Source: Coleofasciculus sp. FACHB-1120 (GTDB lineage Bacteria > Cyanobacteriota > Cyanobacteriia > Cyanobacteriales > FACHB-T130). Taken from it: DNA of 64,000 nucleotides. Shown piece after piece: positions 35,149 through 45,207 of this stretch. Numbering within the stretch: the first letter of the stretch is position 1; every line of letters starts with the position of its first letter. The stretch covers positions 62,001-126,000 of the forward strand of contig NZ_JACJTV010000011.1 in the NCBI RefSeq assembly GCF_014698845.1, written 5' to 3'. The notes below the pieces were generated by a model that did no database searches, was not told where the DNA came from, and was given only the letters and a program-made list of their open reading frames with translations. The position numbers and the translations under genes were made by a program.

Positions 35149-37161
35149 TTAAATCCAACCTTTAATTTCTACATCCGTGAGCGATCGCTCTAATTTCACA
35201 TATTCGCTTCTAGTCGCTTGCAAAATATGTTTCATCATCACAGATTCTCCAGTATCCGCTGCCAAAAAAGCAGCATTCATCGCAATACTGCGAATATTTC
35301 CCCCAGCTACATTTAATTTTGCTAGTTTCTGCACATCCAACTCTTCAGTTGGCGTGGTTGTGGGAAAGATACGCTGCCAAATTTCCGCACGTTGGGTGGC
35401 ATCTGGAAACGGAAACTGAACAACAAAGCGAATGCGACGCAGAAAAGCTTGGTCTAACGAACCTTTTAAATTAGTCGTCAAAACTGCCAAACCTTGATAC
35501 GCTTCCATTCGTTGTAATAAATAGCTAACTTCAACATTGGCATGGCGATCGTGGCTGTCTTTCACTTCGGTACGCTTACCAAACAAAGCATCGGCTTCAT
35601 CAAATAATAAAACCACACCTCCCGCTTCTGCCGCATCAAAGATTCTCCGCAGATTCTTTTCTGTTTCGCCAATATATTTACTAACTACTGCACTTAAATC
35701 AATCCGATATAGGTCAAGTCGCAATTCTTTTGCTAGCACTTCTGCTGCCATTGTCTTACCAGTACCAGAAGCTCCAGAAAAGAGAGCGCTAATCCCTAAA
35801 CCACGACTGCTTTTGCCAGCAAATCCCCATTTTTGGTAAACTTTAGCTCGTTGGCAAAGATGAGCCGCAATATCGCGCAAGATTTGGCGTTGTGTTTCTG
35901 GTAAAACCAAGTCATCCCAAGTAGCAGTTGAATCGATGCGTTGAGCTAGATCGTCTAGGCGCGGACGTGCTTGTACGCGGCAGAAGTCCCATAATTGATT
36001 TGGGCTGGAAGAATCTTCCACTTTTATATTTAATTGTTCATGTTTAATTTTTAATTGGCTACACGCGGCTTGAATGGCAGGAGTGTTGAGGTTGAATTGA
36101 GAGACTAGCGTTTCTACGTGTCCGTTCAGTTCAGCAGCGATCGCGCCTAAGTTAGACTGCCAAATCGCTAGCTGTTCGCTGCGGGTAAGTTTAGGAATGT
36201 CGAAGGTGATGATAGAACGTTGCGGGGAATGCAGTCGTTCTTCCGTAGTAATGATGAGGGGGATGCTAGTTTCTTCGATCAGCTGCAAAATAGCATTTTC
36301 TCGTACTGTATCGCCTGTATTTAAGCGATCGCAATCCAATAATAGAACGCTACCTGTCAATGCGACTTCCCTTTCCCACCGCCGCAGTAAGCGATCGCTA
36401 TCTTCCAAATCAGTTGGTAAGCGATAAACGGACATAATTTTTAAGGGACGCTGTGCAATAGCGCCAGCAGCAGATGCGATCGCCCGCTTGTCGGTTGCAT
36501 CCATACCGCACAATTGCACAATGGGGATTTGTCCTCTGCTCTCCGTCTCTTCTCCTCTATGCAACAAGGCTGCTAGCCGTTCTACTATCTGCTGGTGCGA
36601 GGGTTGTAGCGGAATACCGGATGCTTCTACTGGCATCGGCTTAATTACGCTCAATAGCTGCTGGTCTTGATACGGCTCCCCAAAAAGATAGTGCAGAACG
36701 CTTTCGTCAATCTGCAAGGGACACGAGGTAAGGACTTGACCCGTTCCAATTTGCAATAATTTCCAGTGACGCAAGGGTGCTTGGGGAGTGAAGGCGCTCC
36801 AATGCGCTTTCGGGAAAACTTCTAAAGCTAAGCCGAAGGTGGGATAAGTGATTTCCCGGTTTTCTTGGGCGTTAGCGCAGAGTGCGGGGAAGTCAGGAAA
36901 GATTGCCATACCAGCGCACAACAGTAGGATATCGCGCTCGAAGGAGGACAGGTTGAAGGTGGTGCAGAGCTGCTCTAATGCTGGAGGGGTTGGCATTGAG
37001 GAGGCGATCGCTTCTATTGATTGGTCGTTGGGGACTGGTGCGATCGCTCGATCCTTTTTACGGGCAATATAATGCTCTAATGCCCGATGCACCGTTGCCA
37101 CTGCGGTCATCAGGTAGTGAGAATTGGCTTGATACCAGCCGTCAGTGGTTGTAATGTTCAT
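35149..37161 (-). CDS. AAA+ ATPase, contractile-injection-system associated type
   Basis: 670 residues. N-terminal helical region (about 1-190; SFERDILLLCAGMAIFPDF), a degenerate middle ATPase-like domain, then a full AAA+ module: Walker A SGASGTGKTMAAEV, Walker B GGVVLLFDEADALFGKR, sensor-1 LAVLTTNLK, and arginine fingers in AFLRRIRFVVQFPFP. From memory this two-domain ATPase type (Afp15/Pvc15-like) accompanies extracellular contractile injection systems, where it helps assembly or cargo loading. No sheath, tube or baseplate genes are in the window. Divergent from a candidate cargo gene (37569). Confidence 0.8.
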   Translation of the reverse strand: MNITTTDGWYQANSHYLMTAVATVHRALEHYIARKKDRAIAPVPNDQSIEAIASSMPTPPALEQLCTTFNLSSFERDILLLCAGMAIFPDFPALCANAQENREITYPTFGLALEVFPKAHWSAFTPQAPLRHWKLLQIGTGQVLTSCPLQIDESVLHYLFGEPYQDQQLLSVIKPMPVEASGIPLQPSHQQIVERLAALLHRGEETESRGQIPIVQLCGMDATDKRAIASAAGAIAQRPLKIMSVYRLPTDLEDSDRLLRRWEREVALTGSVLLLDCDRLNTGDTVRENAILQLIEETSIPLIITTEERLHSPQRSIITFDIPKLTRSEQLAIWQSNLGAIAAELNGHVETLVSQFNLNTPAIQAACSQLKIKHEQLNIKVEDSSSPNQLWDFCRVQARPRLDDLAQRIDSTATWDDLVLPETQRQILRDIAAHLCQRAKVYQKWGFAGKSSRGLGISALFSGASGTGKTMAAEVLAKELRLDLYRIDLSAVVSKYIGETEKNLRRIFDAAEAGGVVLLFDEADALFGKRTEVKDSHDRHANVEVSYLLQRMEAYQGLAVLTTNLKGSLDQAFLRRIRFVVQFPFPDATQRAEIWQRIFPTTTPTEELDVQKLAKLNVAGGNIRSIAMNAAFLAADTGESVMMKHILQATRSEYVKLERSLTDVEIKGWI

Positions 37162-37568
37162 TAGTTTTCCTGCTTCAAACCGCCATGAGGAAATTACGGA
37201 TTTATTTTTCTGGTATTAAAACATTTTTAAGTTTTTTTCTTGTTACTTAAATATATTTAGTGACAAATTACAATAGGTAAATCACGGCTTTTAGTTAAAA
37301 AATCATTAAGTTATTACTGGGGTGAAAAGCAAAATCTTATGGTGAGTAAGATTGACTTGGGATAAAAGAAAAGTGGGTTCTAGAGGCATCCTAGAAGAGC
37401 GATCGCGTTCTCCCAATATTCGCTTATCTGGTCACAGCGCAACAGTAAATTTGCTATCTTTATTTCTTCCCGCTCCTCAGTAATTTTCCGGGAATCATTG
37501 TAAAAAAATGTAATTTTTAGTGTTTAAGTGCGCGAAAAATTTTACTCCTAGCACTCTAAAGGCAATCT
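37162..37568. other. Divergent promoter region of the ATPase and cargo candidate
   Basis: 407 nt, AT-rich, no gene. It must hold both start regions. No clear NtcA box or strong hairpin was found. Confidence 0.5.
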
Positions 37569-38996
37569 ATGACGTATACAAAACTACACAAATCCTCCTC
37601 TTGGAACCCTGAAATTCAGAAGAAAAACGCTTTTTTGGCTGCACTGCCAATGGCTATCCAAACTAAATCAGTTTCTGGGTCGCCTCAAGAAGAGCAGGAG
37701 ATGCCAAGCTACACGCCACTACCAGCAGACGGGATTGCCAATCATCCCTTGATGCGGAGTCTCTCAGAAAATACCCCAGCGCAGGCTAGCAGTCAAGTTG
37801 AGACAAAATCGCTAATCCAGCGGCGTGAAGAATCTCTACTCGATGAACCGATACCTTCAGATTTCCAAGAGCAAGCATTAGTGCCGGAATCGATAGCTCC
37901 CTCCAAGGAAGAAATAATGACCGGCAAATTTTTAGACAAACAAAAAGCCGAACGCGAAGCCGAATTAGCAAGCATGGGAGGTGGTTATAAGGAGGATGAG
38001 GAGAATAAGAATCCTAAAGACACCGCTAAGCGCGTTATAAATCTAGCACTACTCAACAGCAAAAGCGAAATTTTTCAAGACGAAGAGAACCAGAAATACC
38101 TAAGTATTTTGAAAGCTAAACCACAAGCTGAAATAGAGGATAAACAGCAACACGGAAGGGCGCTGGGAGAAGAATGGGTAGGAGAGGAAGAAGCTGGCAA
38201 CGAAAAATACTTCCATGACGAAGAAAAAGCCAGTCATGAGGTAAAAATTAACGAACAAGGCTTATTGACTACTACCAATGAAGCAGGCGAACAAGTTCCT
38301 CTAAATACCCAAGCAGCAGAAGAGAGAGAAATCGCTTTCCCAGGTAGCAAGGAAAAGCGATACATTTTTGCACGGGAACACGGAACAAAAAAAATGTATG
38401 CAGCGGATGAAGGAAAAGAATATCGAAAACCAGACGCAGGTAGAGTTCCTCACGCGGGATTGGTAGAAGGGCAAAATGTCCAAGGAGCTGGTGAGGTTGA
38501 AACGGCACATGATGGACGAATAACCGCGATTTCGGACCGTAGCGGTCACTATAAGCCAGAGGCGGAAGATACCTATGAATTTGTCAAAGACCTCGCCACT
38601 TCAAAGGAAGAGGGAGGGTTAGGTGCGAAGTTAATCGATGATAGCAAGGACGAAGCGGGTCATGCAAAAAACACGCCAGCTAGAGTTGAATTAGGAGGTA
38701 AAGGGGAAGACCTCTTATTAACAGACGCGCTCGGTTTGGGAGAATACGAAAACAAGTACGCTCAGGACGAAATCAGCTTAACGTATCAACAGTTTCTCCA
38801 AACGGGTGGAAATGAAGCACAAATCCGTAACAAGCAATTTCTTACACGTCAGATAGGAATGTTAAAGAATGAAAATGAAAGCACTGTGAAACCCTCAGAA
38901 ATAGACTCTCAATCAATACGTGAAGCAGCAGCGCAGAAAGTAGCGCAAGAGCAGAGAAAACGCCTAGGTATTAAACTTCGAGGAGATGATTATTAA
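37569..38996 (+). CDS. Candidate injection-system cargo or toxin-like protein, unknown
   Basis: 475 residues, soluble, very rich in Glu/Lys/Gln, no signal peptide or membrane helix. Residues 30-110 are Pro/Ser/Gln-rich and include LIQRREESLLDE, resembling the unstructured leaders of DUF4157-type proteins found with injection systems. In the C-terminal half an NVQGAGEVETAHDG segment is followed by the motif ITAISDRSGHYKP (S-G-H-Y-K-P, 325-330). From memory this kind of motif recurs in polymorphic-toxin and injection-system cargo proteins. No catalytic residues are assigned. Its divergent pairing with an injection-type AAA+ ATPase is the main support for the call. Confidence 0.6.
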   Translation: MTYTKLHKSSSWNPEIQKKNAFLAALPMAIQTKSVSGSPQEEQEMPSYTPLPADGIANHPLMRSLSENTPAQASSQVETKSLIQRREESLLDEPIPSDFQEQALVPESIAPSKEEIMTGKFLDKQKAEREAELASMGGGYKEDEENKNPKDTAKRVINLALLNSKSEIFQDEENQKYLSILKAKPQAEIEDKQQHGRALGEEWVGEEEAGNEKYFHDEEKASHEVKINEQGLLTTTNEAGEQVPLNTQAAEEREIAFPGSKEKRYIFAREHGTKKMYAADEGKEYRKPDAGRVPHAGLVEGQNVQGAGEVETAHDGRITAISDRSGHYKPEAEDTYEFVKDLATSKEEGGLGAKLIDDSKDEAGHAKNTPARVELGGKGEDLLLTDALGLGEYENKYAQDEISLTYQQFLQTGGNEAQIRNKQFLTRQIGMLKNENESTVKPSEIDSQSIREAAAQKVAQEQRKRLGIKLRGDDY

Positions 38997-39314
38997 AAAT
39001 AAAGAAATGCCGAAGCCTTAACTGAGTAGGTTATACTCAGCTCTGCTGAGCGTGATTCGACTCACCGATAAAAGCAACAATAAAGACGCGCTCGCATTTG
39101 AGACGCAAATTTGCTCCAGAGAATGCGATCTCTTTATGTTTGTGTAGAATAATCGCGTCTTTTTTGTGGTGATTAGATAAGAGCGATCGCGTCTCTAAAA
39201 TAAGTCTGCGTCAATTGGCACAACCCCGCCTCTGCGTTCGTGTAGTCCCAGCGAGATAGGTCAGGTAAACTCTAAACATAATATAGAAAACTAGAGTTTC
39301 CATTTTCTTCTGCC
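38997..39314. other. Intergenic region with a long-range inverted repeat
   Basis: 318 nt. AAAGACGCG near 39083 can pair with CGCGTCTTTTTT near 39150, whose T-run could end the cargo transcript; CTCAGCTCTGCTGAG near 39039 is another small hairpin. No gene. Confidence 0.45.
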
Positions 39315-41048
39315 ATGAAACCTGTCTGGAATTCCTGGGCTTTTGCGCTTGTGCTATTGTCCGCTTCCCCCGTAGCAGTGCTAGCGGAACCGACATCGCC
39401 TCCTACGGTGATCGTGACTCCAGTTCCCAAGAAAACTGAAACCCCAACCTCTCAACCAGAGGATACCAGCACGCAAAAGGATTCACCTCCGACGGTAATC
39501 GTCACTCCAGTTCCGACAACCCCGAAAGCGGAAGAAACCAGCACCCCCGAAGTCCAACCCTCTGCTGAGGAAACAAAACCAGAACCCAGTTCGGAAGCAA
39601 GTGAAAAGCCGGATACCAAACCAGAATCCGATACAGACGAAAAAGCTGAGGAGGAGGAGAAACCGACTCCAGAAGAAATTGCTCAACAAGAGAAAATAAT
39701 TGAGGCGGATAAGCTTTATCTGGGGGGACAATTTGCTGCGGCTGAAAAGCTTTATCGGGAGGCAAAAGGAACTTTTGCTAATGCAACTGAGAAAACTGAG
39801 CGAAAAGAAGCCATTACTGACACGGATAAGTTAGCACCAGCGGGGAGGGTATATTGGCGCGAGGCTCAAGCGGGTATACAACAAAAACTGGAGAGCAAAA
39901 TTTTTGTTCCGCTGCAATTTTTAGTAGAGCAGTATCCTGAATTTATTCCCGGTCAGGTAGAGTATGCAAAAGCGCTGCGGGATTACAATCAGGTAGAAAA
40001 ATCTTTACAGGTTTTGGAACGGGCAAGCACTGTTTATCCTGCCGAACCGATGTTGCTCAAAGCAAAAATTGCAGCATACGGTCAAAATAAAAAATGGTTA
40101 GAAGCTTCGCTATCAGCACGTCAATTTGCGTTGCTTAACCCGAATCATCCAGAGGCGGCAGAGTTTGCAACGTTAGCGGAAGAGAATCTGAAACGTTATC
40201 AATCGCATTTACGCGCCGAGTTGAGAGGGAATGCGATCGCTAATGCGATTACGGGGGCTTTAAGCTATGCCTTCACGGGCAGTTTGTTTGGCCCTCTAAC
40301 TGCCGTTGAAAGCGCTGCACTGATGCTGCGGGGAGAATCCGCGATTGGTCGATCGGTGGCAAAACAAGCAAAACGCGAACTGCCACTGGTTGAAGATGAA
40401 GAGGTGTTGAATTACGTTCGAGAAATTGGAAATAAATTAGCAACGGTAGCCGGACGCCAAGATTTTGAGTATGAATTTTTTGTGGTTTTAGATGACGATC
40501 TCAACGCTTTTGCGCTACCAGGAGGCAAGGTTTTTGTGAATGCGGGGGCGATCGCTCGCACCCATTCTGAGGCAGAATTAGCCGGTTTATTAGCTCATGA
40601 ATTATCTCATGCCGTTCTCTCTCATGGGTTTCAATTAGTAACGCAGGGAAATCTTACGGCTAGCGTGACCGGATTTATTCCTTATGCTGGGAATACCGTC
40701 ACCAATCTGATTGTTTTTGACTACAGCCGCGACATGGAACGTCAGGCGGATATTCTCGGAACTCGCATTCTCAGTGCTACCGGCTATGCGGCGGATGGGA
40801 TGCGGAATCTGATGGTGACGCTAAGCAAGCAAGATCGCGATCGCCCGATCTTCACTTGGCTTTCCACGCACCCGATCACTGATGAGCGGACTCGGTATTT
40901 AGAAAGTTTAATTCAGAGTAACGGCTACAACCGCTATGCCTATGAAGGAGTAGCACGACACAACGAAATTAAGGCAAAAGTGAAGAAAATTCTAGACGAG
41001 GCGAAGAAGAAAGAAAAAGAACGCAAACGAAAGCGCGATCGCGATTAG
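39315..41048 (+). CDS. M48-family metalloprotease with Pro/Glu-rich N-terminal region
   Basis: 577 residues. Signal peptide (LVLLSASPVAVLAEP), then a Pro/Thr/Glu-rich spacer with two copies of SPPTVIVTPVP (about 30 and 58). A TPR-like helical section (about 130-300) is followed by the peptidase domain: zinc motif HELSH in LLAHELSHAVLSHGF, and the third ligand in RDMERQADILGTRIL. BepA-like envelope quality-control proteases share this make-up. The basic C-terminal tail (KKKEKERKRKRDRD) is unusual. Probably periplasmic. Confidence 0.9.
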   Translation: MKPVWNSWAFALVLLSASPVAVLAEPTSPPTVIVTPVPKKTETPTSQPEDTSTQKDSPPTVIVTPVPTTPKAEETSTPEVQPSAEETKPEPSSEASEKPDTKPESDTDEKAEEEEKPTPEEIAQQEKIIEADKLYLGGQFAAAEKLYREAKGTFANATEKTERKEAITDTDKLAPAGRVYWREAQAGIQQKLESKIFVPLQFLVEQYPEFIPGQVEYAKALRDYNQVEKSLQVLERASTVYPAEPMLLKAKIAAYGQNKKWLEASLSARQFALLNPNHPEAAEFATLAEENLKRYQSHLRAELRGNAIANAITGALSYAFTGSLFGPLTAVESAALMLRGESAIGRSVAKQAKRELPLVEDEEVLNYVREIGNKLATVAGRQDFEYEFFVVLDDDLNAFALPGGKVFVNAGAIARTHSEAELAGLLAHELSHAVLSHGFQLVTQGNLTASVTGFIPYAGNTVTNLIVFDYSRDMERQADILGTRILSATGYAADGMRNLMVTLSKQDRDRPIFTWLSTHPITDERTRYLESLIQSNGYNRYAYEGVARHNEIKAKVKKILDEAKKKEKERKRKRDRD

Positions 41049-41193
41049 TAATTAAACGGGTAGACATCATTAAACTAAACATCGGATATAGATTTAATTG
41101 AGGAAAAAAACCAAGATTGACAAAAGTTTAATGGATTTCACTGAGGCTCTACCCATCCAATAATAATCAGATCCATCTACTTAGCGATTAGCC

Positions 41194-41859
41194 ATGCAAA
41201 GAGTATTAGAACCCGAAGTCATGGACAGTTGGGAAGAAGCTGTTGAATATGACGCAATGGACTTTACAGAGATAAACGCAGCGTTTGCTCAGCGGGCAAT
41301 TGAGTTAGGAACAACAAATGCAACTGTGCTGGATGCTGGAACTGGAACCGCTCGAATTCCCATTTTAATTGGTCGGAAATGCCCTCAATGGCAAATCATT
41401 GGTATCGATATGGCAGAATCAATGCTGCAAATTGGCAGGGAAAATGTGGAAGAAGGTGGTTTAGAAAAACAAATAACTTTGGAATTTGTTGATGCCAAGA
41501 ATTTACCTTATCAAGATGGACAATTTGATATGGTAATTTCTAATAGCCTGTTTCACCATCTACCAAATCCATTGCCATTCTTGCAAGAACTGAAACGAGT
41601 GTTAAAGCCACAGGGTGCTATTTTCATCCGCGATTTAATTCGTCCTCCTAGCGAGGAAATTATGAATTCTCTGGTGGAAAGTATCGGTAAAGAGTACGAC
41701 AAACACCAAAAGAGGTTATTCCGCGACTCTCTCCACGCTGCGTTTACCTTGGATGAAGTGCAAGACTTAGTGCAACAAGCTGGTTTAGAGGGTGTTACAG
41801 TTGAGCGATCGAGCGATCGCCATTGGAGTGCCGAACGAGCATGGGTTGATCCCGCTTAA
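41194..41859 (+). CDS. SAM-dependent methyltransferase (ubiE/type-11 fold)
   Basis: 221 residues. Class I methyltransferase: motif I VLDAGTGTARIP, motif II IIGIDMAESML, motif III EFVDAKNLPYQDGQFDMVIS, motif IV LKRVLKPQGAIFIRDL. Substrate unknown. ATG 41194. Confidence 0.85.
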   Translation: MQRVLEPEVMDSWEEAVEYDAMDFTEINAAFAQRAIELGTTNATVLDAGTGTARIPILIGRKCPQWQIIGIDMAESMLQIGRENVEEGGLEKQITLEFVDAKNLPYQDGQFDMVISNSLFHHLPNPLPFLQELKRVLKPQGAIFIRDLIRPPSEEIMNSLVESIGKEYDKHQKRLFRDSLHAAFTLDEVQDLVQQAGLEGVTVERSSDRHWSAERAWVDPA

Positions 41860-41979
41860 ATCCGCCTGAATAGCCGTCATCCTTCCTGAACCTCATTCCC
41901 TTCCGCTCTTTGCTCAGAGCGGTGTTGCAGGCGGGGTGAGGTTCTTGAGCAACAAGAATTAGAAGAGGTCAAAGCAATC

Positions 41980-42846
41980 GTGAAAGTAGGATTTTTTGGA
42001 ACTGGGTTGATGGGACAGCCGATGGCTAAAAGGCTGTTAGACGCTGAAATTCCAGTGGTTGCATACAATCGTACTCAGTCGAAATTAGCACCTTTGCAGG
42101 ATGCTGGCGCTAAAATTGCCGACTCTCCACAAGAGGCAATTCGCGAATCTGAGTGCGTGATTTTGATGCTGACAAACGCTACAGCAATTGATGAGATTTT
42201 GCTATCTGAGGCTTCCCGACAAGAGTTAAAAGGTCGCACAGTCATTCAAATGGGGACGATTTCGCCTAGAGAAAGTCAAGCGATCGCGTCTCAAGTTGTT
42301 GCGGCGGGTGCAGAGTATATTGAAGCACCCGTGTTGGGCAGTATTCCGGAAGCAGAAGCCGGTAAACTAATCGTCATGGTGGGGGCTTCCGACGAGCAAT
42401 TTCAAAAGTGGTCAGATTTTTTAAAACATTTTAGCGCTGAACCTCTACATATTGGCTCAGTCGGGGCTGCCGCTGCTGTCAAATTAGCCTTAAATCAATT
42501 AATCGCTTCCCTCACGAGTGCTTTTGCCCTTAGTTTAGGTTTTGTTCAACGCCAAGGTGCTGACGTTGAGATGTTCATGCAAATCTTACGACAAAGCGCT
42601 CTTTTTGCTCCCACCTTTGATAAGAAATTGCAGCGAATGTTAGATAGAAACTATGAAAATCCCAATTTCCCAACTAAACATTTGCTTAAGGATACTAACT
42701 TGTTTCTCAATGAAGCTAAGTTAAATGGCTTGAATGTCAGCAGTCTGGAAGGCATCCGCCAAATTTTAGAAATGTCACAGGATATGGGCTTAGCAGATGA
42801 GGATTATTCGGCGCTATTTTCTGCAATTAATCCGGAAGATGAATGA
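41980..42846 (+). CDS. NAD(P)-dependent beta-hydroxyacid dehydrogenase/GLYR1 family
   Basis: 288 residues from GTG 41980. Rossmann motif VGFFGTGLMGQPMAKRL, cofactor segment AYNRTQSKLAPLQ, catalytic-site region EAPVLGSIPEAEAGKL and the catalytic Lys region AVKLALNQL. 3-Hydroxyisobutyrate, glyoxylate or succinic-semialdehyde reductase activity is possible; the family cannot be narrowed by reading. No ribosome site except a GAGG further upstream. Confidence 0.9.
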   Translation: MKVGFFGTGLMGQPMAKRLLDAEIPVVAYNRTQSKLAPLQDAGAKIADSPQEAIRESECVILMLTNATAIDEILLSEASRQELKGRTVIQMGTISPRESQAIASQVVAAGAEYIEAPVLGSIPEAEAGKLIVMVGASDEQFQKWSDFLKHFSAEPLHIGSVGAAAAVKLALNQLIASLTSAFALSLGFVQRQGADVEMFMQILRQSALFAPTFDKKLQRMLDRNYENPNFPTKHLLKDTNLFLNEAKLNGLNVSSLEGIRQILEMSQDMGLADEDYSALFSAINPEDE

Positions 42847-43060
42847 GTATTTTAACGCAAAGGTACGCGAAGGTGAGCGCAAAGGTACGCAAAGAATTAT
42901 TGGCGTGGTCTTACGTTAATCGTTTTTTTGGAGAAACTTTAATAAACTGGGCAACTAATAATATTTCCTGAATGAAAAATTAATCAAGCGTTAATCAAAG
43001 CTTTGCCGAAGGTTGATGAACGCCAATTAAGCTGTTCTACGCATAAACGCGGAGAACACC

Positions 43061-44380
43061 ATGTCTTTATCACGGCGGCAATTCTTCACCCTGGCAGGCG
43101 CAAGTGCTGCGGGTGCTGTATTAATGTCCCCTCTAGAAGCTCTCTATACCAGAGCAGCCAAAGGTCAATTTGTGAGTGGGGGAGGTTATGGCCCGCTGAT
43201 TCCAGATCCCAACGGTTTATTAGATTTACCACGGGGATTTCAATATCGCGCTATCTCTCGGACTGGAGACATGATGAACGATGGCAATCCAGTGCCAGGT
43301 GGTCACGATGGGATGGGTGCTTTTCCCGGCCCTAATAACACAACTATCTTAGTTCGCAATCACGAATTAAGCCCGAATTCCACTACGCAAGTTGCCGGAC
43401 TCAAATACGATAATCTCTGTAAAGGTGGCACAACAACCCTGATCGTAGGGGCGAATCGCCAACTGCAAAGTCATTTTGCTTCCCTAGCAGGAACCTACCG
43501 CAACTGTGCAGGGGGCACGACTCCTTGGGGTTCGTGGATTAGTTCTGAGGAAAACACCTCAACTCCCGCTACAAACGATCCAATTAATACAACGGGCAAT
43601 GTCGAGCAACGTCACGGTTATAACTTTGAAGTTCCGGCAAATGCAAAAAGAACCGTGACTCCTGTGCCTTTGAAAGCAATGGGGCGTTTTAACCACGAAG
43701 CGGTTGCAATCGATCCAAAAACTGGAATTGTTTATGAAACTGAAGATAGAGGAAATGGTCTCTTCTATCGTTTCATTCCAAATCAACCAGGCAGGCTTGT
43801 GGAAGGCGGTGTTTTGGAAGCTCTGAAAATTAAAGGAATGCCCCAAGCAATTACTAAAACCAATTTCCCGGTGCGTCAACCGATGCAGGTTGAATGGGTT
43901 CGCATCGACAATCCCGACCCGGATACGGATACTGTCCGCGTCGAAGGCTTTAGTAAGGGGGCAGCCCAATTTACACGCGGGGAAGGAATCTGGTATGGCA
44001 ATGGTGAATTTTACTTTTGCTGCACGGATGGTGGAGAAAAAGGATTGGGTCAAGTTTGGCGCTACGTTCCTGGTACAAATGCACAAGAAGGCGGCACTCT
44101 CGAACTATTTGTTGAACCCAACAATGTAAATGTATTAGATAGCCCTGATAACATTGTTGTGGCTCCTTTTGGCGATTTAATCATCTGTGAAGATGGCGAC
44201 GACGAGCAATTTGTAGTCGGGGTGACTCAAAAGGGTGAACTCTACCAGTTTGCTCGGAATGCTATCAATGATAGGGAGTTCGCTGGTGCCTGTTTTTCAC
44301 CCGATGGTAATACCATGTTTGTGAATATTCAAACTCCTGGCATTACCTTTGCTATTTGGGGACCTTGGGCAAAAGGATAA
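43061..44380 (+). CDS. phoX: PhoX/DUF839-type alkaline phosphatase, Tat-exported
   Basis: 439 residues. Twin-arginine signal LSRRQFFTLAGASAAGAVL. The PhoX-type propeller shows RAISRTGDMMNDGNPVPGGH, DGMGAFPGPNNTTILVRNHE, TPWGSWISSEEN, GRFNHEAVAIDPKTGIVYETED, and SPDNIVVAPFGDLIICEDG. PhoX releases phosphate from organic esters outside the cell using Ca and Fe. No PHO box was resolved by eye. GGAG precedes the ATG. Confidence 0.88.
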   Translation: MSLSRRQFFTLAGASAAGAVLMSPLEALYTRAAKGQFVSGGGYGPLIPDPNGLLDLPRGFQYRAISRTGDMMNDGNPVPGGHDGMGAFPGPNNTTILVRNHELSPNSTTQVAGLKYDNLCKGGTTTLIVGANRQLQSHFASLAGTYRNCAGGTTPWGSWISSEENTSTPATNDPINTTGNVEQRHGYNFEVPANAKRTVTPVPLKAMGRFNHEAVAIDPKTGIVYETEDRGNGLFYRFIPNQPGRLVEGGVLEALKIKGMPQAITKTNFPVRQPMQVEWVRIDNPDPDTDTVRVEGFSKGAAQFTRGEGIWYGNGEFYFCCTDGGEKGLGQVWRYVPGTNAQEGGTLELFVEPNNVNVLDSPDNIVVAPFGDLIICEDGDDEQFVVGVTQKGELYQFARNAINDREFAGACFSPDGNTMFVNIQTPGITFAIWGPWAKG

Positions 44381-44415
44381 TAATGGGTAATGGGTAATGG
44401 GTAATGGGTAATGGG
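44381..44415. repeat. Five exact copies of the heptamer TAATGGG
   Basis: Starts directly after the PhoX stop codon. A complementary fragment (GATTACCCATTA) lies at 44464-44475 and supplies the stop codon of the next, minus-strand gene. Short tandem heptamers of this sort are frequent in filamentous cyanobacteria. Confidence 0.95.
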
Positions 44416-44466
44416 TATTTCTTGTAAAGATATGAAATTTCGCATCTCTACAGTCACTCTTTCCGA

Positions 44467-45207
44467 TTACCCATTATCTGCAAGGTAAACATTCGTGCGA
44501 TAGGCTAAATACACATAGCCGCGCTCATTACAAGCGCTGGCATACAGTTCTTGCAAATCTGCCACAAGTTGCTGGTATGCCTCTCCTTCTTTGGGGATGT
44601 AAGATACACTATTTACCCTGCCAATTAGTCCCGCTAAATCTAGCTGCTGCTGGTACTCAAATGTATGGCACCGGACATCTGGAAAATGGGGACTCGTTAG
44701 CAGAGGATCGACTGAAACCATCCGCTTCTCTGCGGGATGATTATTTGATGCAATCTCAACTAAGCGGCTGTAATTTGCTGTGAATTCATCATTTTGATTA
44801 CGATCGTTCCACACTACCGCTAGTCGTCCGCTGGGCTTGAGAATGCGACGAAATTCTAGCAATGTTGGTTCGGGATTAAACCAATGAAAAGATTGGAAGC
44901 AAGTCACTAAATCAACAGATGCGTTAGGTAAATTCGTTGCTTCTGCTGTTCCGTCACGAAACTCTACCAACGAATGGGGTGATGCAGCTTCTCTCATTGC
45001 GGCGTTTGGCTCGATAGCGATCGCATTCACTCCCCGTTGAGCTAACAAACGCGAGGAAATTCCCGTCCCTGCACCGATATCTGCGGCGACCAGTTGCGAC
45101 GGATTTCCCAATCCCTTCAGAATAATATCAATAGCGGCGTCTGGATAGTTCGGTCGGTACTTGGCGTAATCCTTTGCTCGATTGGAAAATCGGCTTAGTG
45201 GATTCAT
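44467..45207 (-). CDS. SAM-dependent methyltransferase
   Basis: 246 residues from ATG 45207 (MNPLSRFSNRAKDYAKYRPN, the usual start of this family; an upstream ATG at 45246 lies in a heptamer-like GGGTAATAG). Motif I AADIGAGTGISSRLLA, then ATNLPNASVDLVTCFQSFHW and ILKPSGRLAVVWNDRNQ. Substrate unknown. The last codons (GCA GAT AAT GGG TAA) are provided by the TAATGGG-type repeat. Confidence 0.85.
   Translation of the reverse strand: MNPLSRFSNRAKDYAKYRPNYPDAAIDIILKGLGNPSQLVAADIGAGTGISSRLLAQRGVNAIAIEPNAAMREAASPHSLVEFRDGTAEATNLPNASVDLVTCFQSFHWFNPEPTLLEFRRILKPSGRLAVVWNDRNQNDEFTANYSRLVEIASNNHPAEKRMVSVDPLLTSPHFPDVRCHTFEYQQQLDLAGLIGRVNSVSYIPKEGEAYQQLVADLQELYASACNERGYVYLAYRTNVYLADNG

Noticed and set aside
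43559-44086. 175-codon minus-strand open frame
   Set aside because: Antisense to the well-supported PhoX gene.
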